Assembly (NCBI GenBank): GCA_947462425.1
Contig: CANHPI010000144.1
Location: 1-7,012, forward strand
Reading direction: 5' to 3'
From: Bacteroidota bacterium
GTDB lineage: Bacteria; Bacteroidota; Bacteroidia; B-17B0; B-17BO
Length of the DNA: 7,012 nt
The notes beneath the pieces are model-generated. The model had not been told where the DNA came from, searched no databases, and saw nothing but the letters and a program-made list of their open reading frames with translations. Within the stretch, counting starts at the first letter, position 1; every line of letters starts with the position of its first letter. Both the position numbers and the translations under genes were made by a program. Of the stretch, positions 1-7,012 are shown piece after piece.

Positions 1-278
1 CCTAATTTTGGGTGTATGCCAGTAGGAATTCCACGACCATCATCTTTTACACGTATTGAATTATTTTCTAAAATAGTAACGGTAATATCTTTACAATGAC
101 CAGCTAATGCCTCATCAATTGAATTATCTACAACTTCATAAACTAAATGATGCAAACCTTTTATACCTATATCGCCAATATACATGGCAGGACGTTTTCT
201 AACTGCCTCTAATCCTTCTAATACCTGGATATTATCTGCTCCATAATTTGCCTTATCCGCTGCTGTTGTTTCTTCCAT
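1..278 (-). CDS. gyrB: DNA gyrase subunit B, N-terminal part (partial, runs off window start)
   Basis: GyrB is the ATPase subunit of DNA gyrase, the cytoplasmic type II topoisomerase that introduces negative supercoils. Only the first 92 codons are present; the gene continues beyond position 1. They cover the start of the GHKL ATPase domain. The GyrB hallmark [17 protein letters not shown] is at residues 20-36, followed by [15 protein letters not shown] at 47-61 and [12 protein letters not shown] at 79-90. By alignment with E. coli GyrB (offset of six residues), E48 is the catalytic base (E42), N52 the Mg-binding Asn (N46) and D79 the adenine-binding Asp (D73). The opening [19 protein letters not shown] distinguishes it from ParE, which differs here in Bacteroidota. 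The start is the ATG at 278-276; no Shine-Dalgarno sequence precedes it, as is usual in this phylum. It lies downstream of the barrel gene on the same strand, 334 bp away, so independent transcription is likely. Confidence 0.97.
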   Translation of the reverse strand, partial: MEETTAADKANYGADNIQVLEGLEAVRKRPAMYIGDIGIKGLHHLVYEVVDNSIDEALAGHCKDITVTILENNSIRVKDDGRGIPTGIHPKL

Positions 279-612
279 AAATTGTGAAATCTGATTATTT
301 ATTTATTTCTTAAATATACCGATTTTATTGATGGTTTAAGTAATTTATTTGAACTATTTTACTAACAAATGTTGATAAAATACTAAGGAGAAAATCAAAA
401 AAAATGATCGAAAAATTTGTTGTTATCCGATTTACAATTTTTAAAAATAATTAAATAATTAAAACAGTTTACTTAACTAATTTAAAAGTCTAAAAATGCA
501 CGACATCATTTAATTCGTTTTTAATTTACAAATATAAAAGCTACCTGTATTGAGGAATTAATGTTTTGAATGAATGTTGTAATATTATTAAAAGTAGACA
601 ATATTAGTTCAA
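279..612. other. AT-rich intergenic region: gyrB leader/promoter and barrel-gene 3' end
   Basis: This 334-bp gap separates the barrel gene stop (613) from the gyrB start (278), both on the minus strand. It is very AT-rich and holds no credible protein gene, tRNA or large repeat. Two stretches on the minus strand resemble the Bacteroidota promoter pattern (TTG, about 19 nt, TAnnTTTG); they are described in a separate entry. No GC-rich hairpin with a T-tract follows the barrel stop. The only inverted repeat there is a 7-bp all-AT one (580-586 with 600-606), too weak to call a terminator. The region most likely carries gyrB transcription signals and a long 5' leader. Confidence 0.6.
529..536 (-). 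promoter_or_regulatory. Possible Bacteroidota -7 element upstream of gyrB
   Basis: Read on the minus strand, 536-529 is TATATTTG, a full match to the Bacteroidota -7 consensus TAnnTTTG. The expected -33 TTG about 19 nt upstream is poor (TTC with an 18-nt spacer). A start near 521 would give gyrB a leader of about 240 nt. A second candidate nearer the gene has a good TTTG at 369-366, an 18-nt spacer and a weaker TAAATTAC at 347-340. In sequence this AT-rich, such matches can arise by chance, so neither is secure. Confidence 0.25.
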
Positions 613-2388
613 CTAAAAAGGAATAAACGTTAAGCCCGCCATTAAATTAAAACGTTGGCTCGGATATTTTTCCCAACGATAATAACGTGTATTTGCAATA
701 TTATTAAAGTTAACAAAAAATGATAGCATTTTACTGTAACGATATTCTGCACCTAAATTAACATCTACAATACCTTTCATTAATTTTGAATCATATGAAT
801 AGGTAAGATTATCCTGAACTTTTGTCAATGCAAATTGATTACCTATTACAAATACATCAGCTTTAAAAATAATTTTACTTTTTAAATTATAATTAGCCGA
901 AAAAGTTAAATCAAAATCAGGTTTATGATAAGCGCGATTAAAATTTTTAGTTTTATACATGTAATAATTACCCTTTGCGATAAAATTAATTTTTTCTTTT
1001 AATTGATATTTTACCTGTCCAGATACATTAAATAAGTCTGTATTATCATAAAAAACTTGGTATTGATTATCTAATGCAGATGTATTTGAATAATCAATAA
1101 TAAAGAAGTGCATACTGTCTACAATGCTATAACTTGCTTTTACATCATAACTTGTTTTAGAACTTAAATTACCTTTTAATCCACCAAATACATTAATTTT
1201 TGTATTAGAGTTTTTATAACTCAAATTAGATGCGATGAAGGGGTTTTCGTTTGATAAACTGCGCAATGAGTTTTTTTGTAATCCACCATTAATCCCAACG
1301 TAAGGAATAATAATACTTTCATAAACATCAAACTGAGCATTTAACTGTGGATAAAAATAGAATTTAACAGAGTTTCTATTTGAGAAAGCATCTATAGTTG
1401 CTGCCAAACCAATATCTAACATCCATTTTTTACCATGTGTTTCAAAATATGGATTCAACTTAACAATAACATCATTAAAGGTGTCGTTAGGTAATTTATG
1501 GTTATAATAATCTGCATCAAAAGCAACAAATAAACGTTCCTTATTAATATATGTATTAAATAAAGTATTCAATTTAATATTATTTTCAGCTACCTTATAA
1601 ATATCCGTTAAATTATAGTAACCGATTTTAAGAGCATGGTTTATTTTACTACTATCAGTATAATGACTTTGCAGTTTAACGACCGGTTCAAATAATTGAT
1701 AGCGTTGTTTAGTAAAATCTTTAGATAAATTATTTTCAGTAGTATCATAACCATAAAAATGTGTTACATTTCTTTTATAATTAAATTCGCCTGTTAGTGT
1801 ATGTTTTTTATAAAACTTTTTACCAAATAATTCGCCTTCATTATCACTATAACCGCTATATCCAACATCTTTTAAATGTGAAGAAGAAGATAAATGTTTA
1901 AAATGAATACCGTATGCTATATCTCTGGTTCGTAAACTATTAATCCAAAATTCACCATAAGGAGTTGTGTAAGTTCCCATACCAACTTTTAACAAGGAAT
2001 GATACAATTTAGATAAGGGTTCATTTTGCATTTTAGCTGCATCGATAGGAATAACTTCATATTTAGATACTAATGGAGTAGAAACAATATTATAATTAAT
2101 ATTAGCAATCTTCTTTACTGTATCTTTTATCTCGGGTAAATCGCCCAATTTAACGGCATCCTTAATGGTAGGTTCAAATTCACTAGTTGCTTTCAACTCA
2201 ATATCTTTCATGCCAGTTTGAGCTAAGGCTGCAGCAAAATATCCTAAAATAAGAATTAATACAAAAAACCATTGCAGCTTTTTTATTCTCCTTTTTTGCA
2301 ATTGTTGATCTTGTTCGTACATAAACGAATTACCATACTTACTTGAAGATAAGATAGTATCGCTGTTGTAATGTTTAGTCTCTTTCAT
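613..2388 (-). CDS. Outer-membrane beta-barrel protein, TonB-dependent-receptor-like but without a plug domain
   Basis: This 591-residue protein is predicted to sit in the outer membrane. Residues 31-37 are basic (QKRRIKK), 39-55 are hydrophobic, and a signal peptidase site fits ALA|Q after A56. Residues 57-131 form a short non-barrel N-terminal segment containing SEFEPTIKDAVKLGDLPEI (69-87), a pattern I recall from a Bacteroidota family labelled 'TonB-dependent receptor'. From about 132 the sequence is alternating polar/aromatic beta-strand material (for example GMGTYTTPYGEFWINSLR, 136-153, and IHFKHLSSSSHLKDVGYS, 161-178). It ends in LTFIPF, with the C-terminal Phe typical of BAM-inserted barrels. 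At 591 residues it is shorter than true TonB receptors (usually 700-1000), and I see no plug domain. The function is unknown. It follows the TPR gene by 127 bp and is probably cotranscribed. The start is uncertain: the ATG at 2322 (M23) would give a more normal signal peptide. The stop is TAG. Confidence 0.8.
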   Translation of the reverse strand: MKETKHYNSDTILSSSKYGNSFMYEQDQQLQKRRIKKLQWFFVLILILGYFAAALAQTGMKDIELKATSEFEPTIKDAVKLGDLPEIKDTVKKIANINYNIVSTPLVSKYEVIPIDAAKMQNEPLSKLYHSLLKVGMGTYTTPYGEFWINSLRTRDIAYGIHFKHLSSSSHLKDVGYSGYSDNEGELFGKKFYKKHTLTGEFNYKRNVTHFYGYDTTENNLSKDFTKQRYQLFEPVVKLQSHYTDSSKINHALKIGYYNLTDIYKVAENNIKLNTLFNTYINKERLFVAFDADYYNHKLPNDTFNDVIVKLNPYFETHGKKWMLDIGLAATIDAFSNRNSVKFYFYPQLNAQFDVYESIIIPYVGINGGLQKNSLRSLSNENPFIASNLSYKNSNTKINVFGGLKGNLSSKTSYDVKASYSIVDSMHFFIIDYSNTSALDNQYQVFYDNTDLFNVSGQVKYQLKEKINFIAKGNYYMYKTKNFNRAYHKPDFDLTFSANYNLKSKIIFKADVFVIGNQFALTKVQDNLTYSYDSKLMKGIVDVNLGAEYRYSKMLSFFVNFNNIANTRYYRWEKYPSQRFNLMAGLTFIPF

Positions 2389-2411
2389 ACGTAGATGTTT
2401 AATATTTTTTA

Positions 2412-2429
2412 TCCCTATAACTATCGGGA
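2412..2429. repeat. Imperfect palindrome between the TPR and barrel genes
   Basis: The 18-mer TCCCTATAACTATCGGGA is symmetric at 14 of 18 positions and is a noticeably GC-richer island in AT-rich spacer DNA. It can form only a weak hairpin (four pairs, one mismatch, two or three pairs). It resembles, at 16 of 18 positions, the palindrome TCCCGATAGCTATCGGGA, which I recall as a recurring short intergenic repeat in flavobacterial genomes. It lies in the 127-bp spacer, 24 bp upstream of the annotated barrel start. It could be a decayed repeat copy or a minor processing or attenuation site. Only one copy is visible in this window. Confidence 0.3.
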
Positions 2430-2515
2430 GTCATATGGTTTAGCAAGTTTATAATTATTTGTTTTTGTTTATAGGCAAACATGGCTAATTCATAATAGTA
2501 TTTTAAAACAAGATG

Positions 2516-5500
2516 TTATTTATTATTTAATGAATCTTGTTTTGATTCAAGTAATTGATCAAACAAATCTTTATCACCTTTTTGTTCTTTAAATTCTATT
2601 TTCAAATCATTACTTGGAGTGATTTCCTGAATAACACGAGAGGCTCTTTTTGCTTTTAACTCTTCTATTTTTTTAGTTGCTTCATCTACATATTCTTGTC
2701 TTGGTTTACCATCAATAACTGTTTGAAGCATTAATTCAGCATCCGCATCGTCTCCTTTAGCAATATATGAATCTGCTAATAACAACAAGCCTTTATTATT
2801 CCAATCATCATTTGAATATTCATAGCTAATTAAATTACCTATCGTTTTTTCAACTGCTGTAAAATCTTGCTTAGTTAACTGAATTTTAGCAATATGATAC
2901 AAAGCCTCTGCTCCTGTAATATTTTTTGCAGATTTATGAATTATTTTAAATTCAATCAAAGCATCATCAAAACGATTTAATTCAAATAAAGATTTTGCTT
3001 TATCATATTTTGCTTCATTAATTTGTTGAGGGGTAATTTTTTCGGTATTTAAAACTTTAATCGAATATTCTAAAGCTATTTCAAACTTTTTTAAATTAAA
3101 AGCACTTCTCATTGCCCCTATTCTTCCGCTTAATTTATTGGCAGGAGTTTCGGCATACTCTTCTAATTTTTGATAAAGTGGAAGAACCTCTTCGTACTTT
3201 TTTTCTTTATATAATAAGTAGGTCAATTTTAATAAAGATGTTTCCGAATATATTCCACGTGATTTATTAACGATGTATTGATAAGAGGGTAATGCTTTAT
3301 CATATTGACTATTACTATAAGCACATTCCGCATAACAAAAATGAGCTTCTGAAATGTATTTTCCTTCAGGATATTTTGTAATATAACTTTCAAATTTTTG
3401 CATAGCAACATCACAATTTTTTTCATTATAATACGCTTCTTTTGCCGCATCATATAATGATGATTCTAATTCATTTGTATTTAATGGATTACCTATCGAT
3501 GTGAAATAGGTTGCCATTTCATCAATTTTACCTTGAGTTTCAAATATTTTCTTAATCATTGGAAATACTTCTCTTGCCTCTGAACCTTTAGGATCCTTCT
3601 TAACTATCTGATCAAAATAAGAGAATGCTTTTTCATCTTCTTTATTATTATAATGAACTAAACCTATTCCTGCTAGTGCAGAATTAACATAAGATGACTG
3701 GGGATAATTATCTAAGATTTTTTGGTAGTATATTATAGCATTATCACCATCATTTAAATCTTTACTGTAGGTTTCAGCAGTTTCAAAAATAGAGGCAGCC
3801 AAATAATTTGATTTGGGATATTTAGAAGCTAATAATTTTAAACCATTTATTTTTTCTTGATTATTTTTTAGTAAACCACTACATAATGCTTTTTGATAAA
3901 TACAATAATCTACATCTAACTGATTTAAGGCTATAGCATTTTCATAATAATCAGCTGCCTGTGGATATATGTTATTCATGAAATAACTATCAGCAGTTCT
4001 GATATTAGCATCTGCTATCTTTATTAATTCATAGGCATTTTTAGTTAATAAAAATTTACGAAATGAGATATTAGCGTTTTCATAATCCTTTTTGTTTTTT
4101 TGCTGAAAATAAGCATATCCAATATTATAATTAGATAAATCATATTCCTTTAAACTGTAAGAACCTTCGTTCAACTGAAAATTTTTCCAAATTTGAATAG
4201 CGGTAACGTAATCTTTTTTAATATAAGAAATCTCACCTAGCCAATATTGAGATAATGCATTATACGTTTTATCAAAATTAACAGCTATTGATTTATTAAA
4301 ATAACGAACTGCACTATCTAAATCTATATTATTAAAGAATTCAACTCCTTTAAAATAAATCAATTTTTGATACGTGATTTTTAAAATAGGATCCAATGGT
4401 TCGATTTTTTCGATAGATGCAATAGCTTGTGAATAATTTTTTGTTGTAGAATATACATTTACTAAATAATTATAAGCTTCTATCTTTCTGTTAGATTCAG
4501 GATATTGTTTAATATATTTTTGAAATGCAATAACGGCATCATTGTAGGGTGCAAAAGACAATTCATAACATAACTTAGCGTAACTAAATAAAGCGTCTTC
4601 TGTAATTTTTGAATTATGATTCATGTTAGATGCAGCATAAAAAGCATTACGAGCTTTTATTTTATTATTCATCTGCACATGACAATCAGCCAAGTGATAC
4701 CAGGCATTTTGAACTAAGCTATCATTACCATCAGTAGCCTTTTCAAATTTAATAGCGGCATTTTTATAATCTTTAATTTGATAATAGCAATATCCTAACT
4801 CATAATTTCCAGAGGCGTTAAATCCTTCAATAACTTCCGATTTTTTGAAATAAGTTAAAGCATTTGCAAAATCTTTTAAATTAAAATAGGACTCACCAAT
4901 CATTCTATTGATCTCACTTTCTTTTTGAATTTTGGAAGAATCGTTTAATAATGCCGGGGCATTTTTAACTACATCAGCATATTTCCCTTGAATAAAATAA
5001 ATTTGCGTAATATAATAGGGAACAACTGCTCCAAAGGTTTCATTATTTAACAAACGATTAAAACCTTGCAATGCAATCTCATAATTCTTTTCCTGATAAG
5101 CAATATGAGAATAATAATAATTTGCAGGATGTGCATATTTATTATCTACATCCTTAATTTCAAATAAATCCGGCTTAGCCTTTTCTTTATTTTCTGTTAT
5201 AAAATAACTATAACCTCTTTTAAAATATAACTCCGCTAAGTTTTCTTTACTTAATTCATAAATATCAACTTTTTCTAAAAATTTAATAGACTCTTCATAT
5301 TTCTTTTTTCTAAAATTTGATTTTCCTAAGTAAAAATAACCCCATTTCACTTTATTACTTTCCGGATGGCGTTCAATAAATTCTTTCATTCTCCACTCTC
5401 CATCTTTATGAAAAAGCTCAATGCCACAAGCAGCTGCGTAATATTCTGCATCCGTTTTTAATAAAGCATTACCGCTTACAGAATTCATGTAATCAACAAA

Positions 5501-5656
5501 CGTTTTTTGAGAAGCTGTATATTGTTTTTTATCAAACAATTCTAATCCTAATTTATAGGAAGCATCTTTATCTAAATAAAATTGTGTTTTCTGTGAAAAC
5601 AAAAAGCCTGAAAAAGTTAGAATTAAAAGACTTATAAAATATTTTTTAGTCATCAT
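2516..5656 (-). CDS. Secreted multi-TPR protein (about 1046 aa), probable periplasmic scaffold
   Basis: Apart from its signal peptide and a charged C-terminal tail, this protein consists of tetratricopeptide repeats. Residues 1-21 (MMTKKYFISLLILTFSGFLFS) form a type I signal peptide, with cleavage likely before Q22; no lipobox Cys is present, so a soluble periplasmic location is expected. Roughly 20-25 TPR units fill about 30-990. Clear examples are KWGYFYLGKSNFRKKKYEE (104-122) and EAHFCYAECAYSNSQYDKAL (770-789). Several units end in YPxS-type turns (HPES, YPESN, YPKSN, YPQSS, YPEGK), as in the TPR_6 repeats of BamD and YbgF/CpoB, which suggests an envelope-assembly or complex-scaffolding role. 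The last 55 or so residues are charged and repeat-free. The frame is open upstream to a GTG at 5689, but the ATG pair at 5656/5653 places the start exactly at the signal peptide and is preferred. It is followed by the barrel gene and divergent from ftsE. The family is recognisable; its function is not known to me. Confidence 0.85.
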   Translation of the reverse strand: MMTKKYFISLLILTFSGFLFSQKTQFYLDKDASYKLGLELFDKKQYTASQKTFVDYMNSVSGNALLKTDAEYYAAACGIELFHKDGEWRMKEFIERHPESNKVKWGYFYLGKSNFRKKKYEESIKFLEKVDIYELSKENLAELYFKRGYSYFITENKEKAKPDLFEIKDVDNKYAHPANYYYSHIAYQEKNYEIALQGFNRLLNNETFGAVVPYYITQIYFIQGKYADVVKNAPALLNDSSKIQKESEINRMIGESYFNLKDFANALTYFKKSEVIEGFNASGNYELGYCYYQIKDYKNAAIKFEKATDGNDSLVQNAWYHLADCHVQMNNKIKARNAFYAASNMNHNSKITEDALFSYAKLCYELSFAPYNDAVIAFQKYIKQYPESNRKIEAYNYLVNVYSTTKNYSQAIASIEKIEPLDPILKITYQKLIYFKGVEFFNNIDLDSAVRYFNKSIAVNFDKTYNALSQYWLGEISYIKKDYVTAIQIWKNFQLNEGSYSLKEYDLSNYNIGYAYFQQKNKKDYENANISFRKFLLTKNAYELIKIADANIRTADSYFMNNIYPQAADYYENAIALNQLDVDYCIYQKALCSGLLKNNQEKINGLKLLASKYPKSNYLAASIFETAETYSKDLNDGDNAIIYYQKILDNYPQSSYVNSALAGIGLVHYNNKEDEKAFSYFDQIVKKDPKGSEAREVFPMIKKIFETQGKIDEMATYFTSIGNPLNTNELESSLYDAAKEAYYNEKNCDVAMQKFESYITKYPEGKYISEAHFCYAECAYSNSQYDKALPSYQYIVNKSRGIYSETSLLKLTYLLYKEKKYEEVLPLYQKLEEYAETPANKLSGRIGAMRSAFNLKKFEIALEYSIKVLNTEKITPQQINEAKYDKAKSLFELNRFDDALIEFKIIHKSAKNITGAEALYHIAKIQLTKQDFTAVEKTIGNLISYEYSNDDWNNKGLLLLADSYIAKGDDADAELMLQTVIDGKPRQEYVDEATKKIEELKAKRASRVIQEITPSNDLKIEFKEQKGDKDLFDQLLESKQDSLNNK

Positions 5657-5872
5657 AATATATATAATCGTATATAAATAATTGGTCACAAAAAATTTTA
5701 TTAAAATTTAGAGTGACTTTTTTCAATAATTTGTGCTCATAAAAATAACTTTAAGATAAACTCACTTAACGTATTGATTTTGTAGTTATTAACCCAGTCA
5801 TGTTAAAACTTGAATTACAGAAGCTCCATATTTAGCTAATTACTTTCTAATTTCACGATACAATTATTTACT
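5657..5872. promoter_or_regulatory. Divergent intergenic region, promoters for the TPR-barrel unit and for ftsE-ogt
   Basis: This 216-bp spacer separates two divergently transcribed units and so must hold promoters for both, unless they are read through from elsewhere. I found no confident consensus promoter. The best ftsE candidate is TTG at 5780-5782, then 22 nt, then AAAACTTG at 5805-5812 (four of six consensus positions of TAnnTTTG). Minus-strand candidates for the TPR gene are no better. No strong inverted repeat or operator is visible. Neither start codon has a Shine-Dalgarno sequence. Confidence 0.4.
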
Positions 5873-6556
5873 ATGATTAACGATTCTGTTATTGAATTTA
5901 AAAATGCCACCATTTATCAGGGAGATGTTCCTGTAATTACTAACTTAAATTTAACCCTAAATCAAGGTGAATTTGTTTATTTATTAGGAAAAACAGGTAG
6001 TGGAAAAAGTAGTTTGTTAAAAACCATTTATGGAGATTTAGAACTAAAACATGGGGCTGGTGAAGTTTCAGGCTTTAAATTACATAATCTAAAGCATAAA
6101 GAAATCCCATTTTTAAGACGAAAATTAGGTATTGTATTTCAAGATTTTCAATTATTAAGCGACAGAAACGTTTTTGAAAACCTGCGTTTTGTTATGAAAG
6201 CAACAGGCTGGACAGATGAAGTAAAAATAAAAACCCGTGTAAAAGATGTATTATCAAAAGTGGGTTTAGAAAGCAAAGAATTAGTAATGCCGTTTCAATT
6301 ATCAGGTGGAGAACAACAAAGAATAAGCATAGCGCGTGCACTCATTAATGATCCAGAAATAATTTTAGCTGATGAACCTACCGGAAATTTAGATCCTGAA
6401 ACTTCGGAAGAAATTATGAAAATATTACTAGATATTAGTAAACAAGGACGTTGTATATTGTTTGCTACTCATGATTTACTATTGTACAGTAAATTTCCAT
6501 CCCGTACTTTAATGTGTGAAAACAATAAAATTGCAGATAGTTTGTCATTAAGTTAG
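5873..6556 (+). CDS. ftsE: Cell-division ABC ATPase FtsE
   Basis: FtsE is the cytoplasmic ATPase that pairs with the membrane protein FtsX to control peptidoglycan hydrolases at the division septum. All ABC motifs are present in this 227-residue protein: Walker [10 protein letters not shown] (39-47), Q-loop Q90 in IVFQDF, signature LSGGEQQR (143-150), Walker B IILADE (163-168) with catalytic E168, D-loop GNLD (171-174) and switch H200 (ATHD). The length fits FtsE (about 220-230). The stretches [22 protein letters not shown] and [17 protein letters not shown] match the FtsE subgroup of Bacteroidota better than LolD or MacB ATPases, though these are close relatives. ftsX is absent here; in Bacteroidota it is normally encoded elsewhere. 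The ATG at 5873 is chosen because the usual FtsE N-terminus ([12 protein letters not shown]) begins a few residues after it. The TAG stop is directly followed by the ATG of ogt. Confidence 0.93.
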   Translation: MINDSVIEFKNATIYQGDVPVITNLNLTLNQGEFVYLLGKTGSGKSSLLKTIYGDLELKHGAGEVSGFKLHNLKHKEIPFLRRKLGIVFQDFQLLSDRNVFENLRFVMKATGWTDEVKIKTRVKDVLSKVGLESKELVMPFQLSGGEQQRISIARALINDPEIILADEPTGNLDPETSEEIMKILLDISKQGRCILFATHDLLLYSKFPSRTLMCENNKIADSLSLS

Positions 6557-7012
6557 ATGAATGATTCGTTTCAAATATCTTATTTTTATTCACCAATTGG
6601 CTTAATACAAATAAAAAGTATTAATCAAAAAATTTGCTCTGTTTTATTTGTAGAGAAAGAAACTGAACCCTTTACTATTGAAACACCTTTAAATAAAGAG
6701 TGCATCAAACAATTAAAAGAATATTTTGCCGGAACGCGTTTACATTTTGAATTACCGATTTTTCAAATTGGTACCGACTTTCAACAAAAAGTATGGAATG
6801 AAGTTTTTAAAATTCCATACGGAGACACTTGCACTTACTCATTGCTAGCTCACAAAATTGGTGACATTAAAAGTATTAGATCGGTTGGAACAACTAATGG
6901 GAAAAATAAAATAGCCATTATTGTTCCTTGTCACCGTGTTATCGGTTCGGATGGAAGTTTAACTGGATACGCTTGGGGGCTTGACAAAAAAGAATGGTTA
7001 CTAAAACATGAA
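6557..7012 (+). CDS. ogt: Methylated-DNA--[protein]-cysteine S-methyltransferase (partial, 3' end missing)
   Basis: This suicide repair protein transfers the alkyl group from O6-methylguanine (and O4-methylthymine) in DNA to its own cysteine. The 152 codons present cover nearly the whole protein; only the last few are cut off at the window end. Residues 1-72 form the poorly conserved N-terminal domain, starting YSPIGLIQI at 11-19. The C-terminal catalytic domain shows FQQKVWNEVFKIPYGD (75-90), TYSLLA (93-98, with the active-site Tyr at 94), the Arg finger R108 in IRSVGTTNGKN, and the active-site PCHRV (124-128) with nucleophile C125 (codon 6929-6931). GSDGSLTGYAWGLDKKEWLL follows at 130-149. 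There is no Ada-type metal-binding domain, so it is Ogt-like. Two small departures from the common pattern are NK instead of NP at 117-118 and GYAWG rather than GYAGG. The ATG abuts the ftsE stop (TAGATG), which suggests translational coupling. Confidence 0.95.
   Translation, partial: MNDSFQISYFYSPIGLIQIKSINQKICSVLFVEKETEPFTIETPLNKECIKQLKEYFAGTRLHFELPIFQIGTDFQQKVWNEVFKIPYGDTCTYSLLAHKIGDIKSIRSVGTTNGKNKIAIIVPCHRVIGSDGSLTGYAWGLDKKEWLLKHE

Noticed and set aside
385..454. Plus-strand AAGGAG followed by a 16-codon frame (404-454, MIEKFVVIRFTIFKNN)
   Set aside because: The 13-nt spacing is long, Shine-Dalgarno sequences are rarely used in Bacteroidota, and the peptide is very short in AT-rich spacer DNA. 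A chance occurrence is more likely.
580..606. TAATATT...AATATTA inverted repeat just after the barrel stop, considered as a terminator
   Set aside because: The 7-bp stem is entirely A-T with a 13-nt loop and no clear T-tract, so it would be unstable.
2399..2482. 27-codon minus-strand frame in the spacer between the TPR and barrel genes, considered as a leader peptide
   Set aside because: It has no recognisable composition or motif and the AT-rich spacer allows short frames by chance. Nothing links it to attenuation.
3229..3453. 74-residue open frame on the minus strand inside the TPR gene
   Set aside because: It lies wholly within the TPR coding region in another frame and has low-complexity Lys/Ile-rich composition. 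It is a shadow of an AT-rich gene.
2516..5656. TPR protein as the type IX secretion component PorW/SprE
   Set aside because: SprE/PorW is a lipoprotein; this protein has no lipobox Cys, is longer, and is not near other type IX secretion genes.
5873..6556. LolD/MacB-type lipoprotein or macrolide exporter ATPase as an alternative to FtsE
   Set aside because: No cognate permease is adjacent, and the sequence around Walker A and the Q-loop matches the Bacteroidota FtsE pattern more closely.

Overview
The window is an AT-rich chromosomal segment, most likely from a member of the Bacteroidota (Flavobacteriales-like or a related lineage). Four things point there: the start of gyrB, an FtsE of the Bacteroidota type that is not next to ftsX, secreted proteins whose signal peptides end just before Gln (FLFS|Q, AALA|Q), and the near absence of Shine-Dalgarno sequences. 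There are no RNA genes, insertion sequences, CRISPR arrays or phage genes. It reads as an ordinary core-genome neighbourhood.

Layout. Positions 1-278 (minus strand) hold the 5' end of gyrB. Then comes an AT-rich gap of 334 bp that probably carries the gyrB leader and promoter. Positions 613-2388 (minus) encode an outer-membrane beta-barrel protein of the family usually labelled 'TonB-dependent receptor', but with no visible plug domain. Positions 2516-5656 (minus) encode a secreted protein of about 1046 residues built almost entirely of TPR repeats. A divergent intergenic region of 216 bp follows. On the plus strand, ftsE (5873-6556) is followed with zero spacing by a methylguanine-DNA methyltransferase gene (ogt, 6557 to the window end, missing only its last few codons).

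How the genes relate. The TPR gene and the barrel gene are co-directional, 127 bp apart, and both products carry export signals. They probably form one transcription unit encoding a periplasmic scaffold and an outer-membrane partner. I recall similar pairs beside ftsE in other Bacteroidota genomes, but I know of no assigned function. This is the most interesting part of the window. ftsE and ogt probably share an mRNA and may be translationally coupled. gyrB lies downstream of the barrel gene on the same strand but probably has its own promoter.

Limits. Family calls for gyrB, ftsE and ogt rest on clear motifs. The barrel and TPR calls rest on architecture and remembered family patterns. Promoter suggestions are weak.
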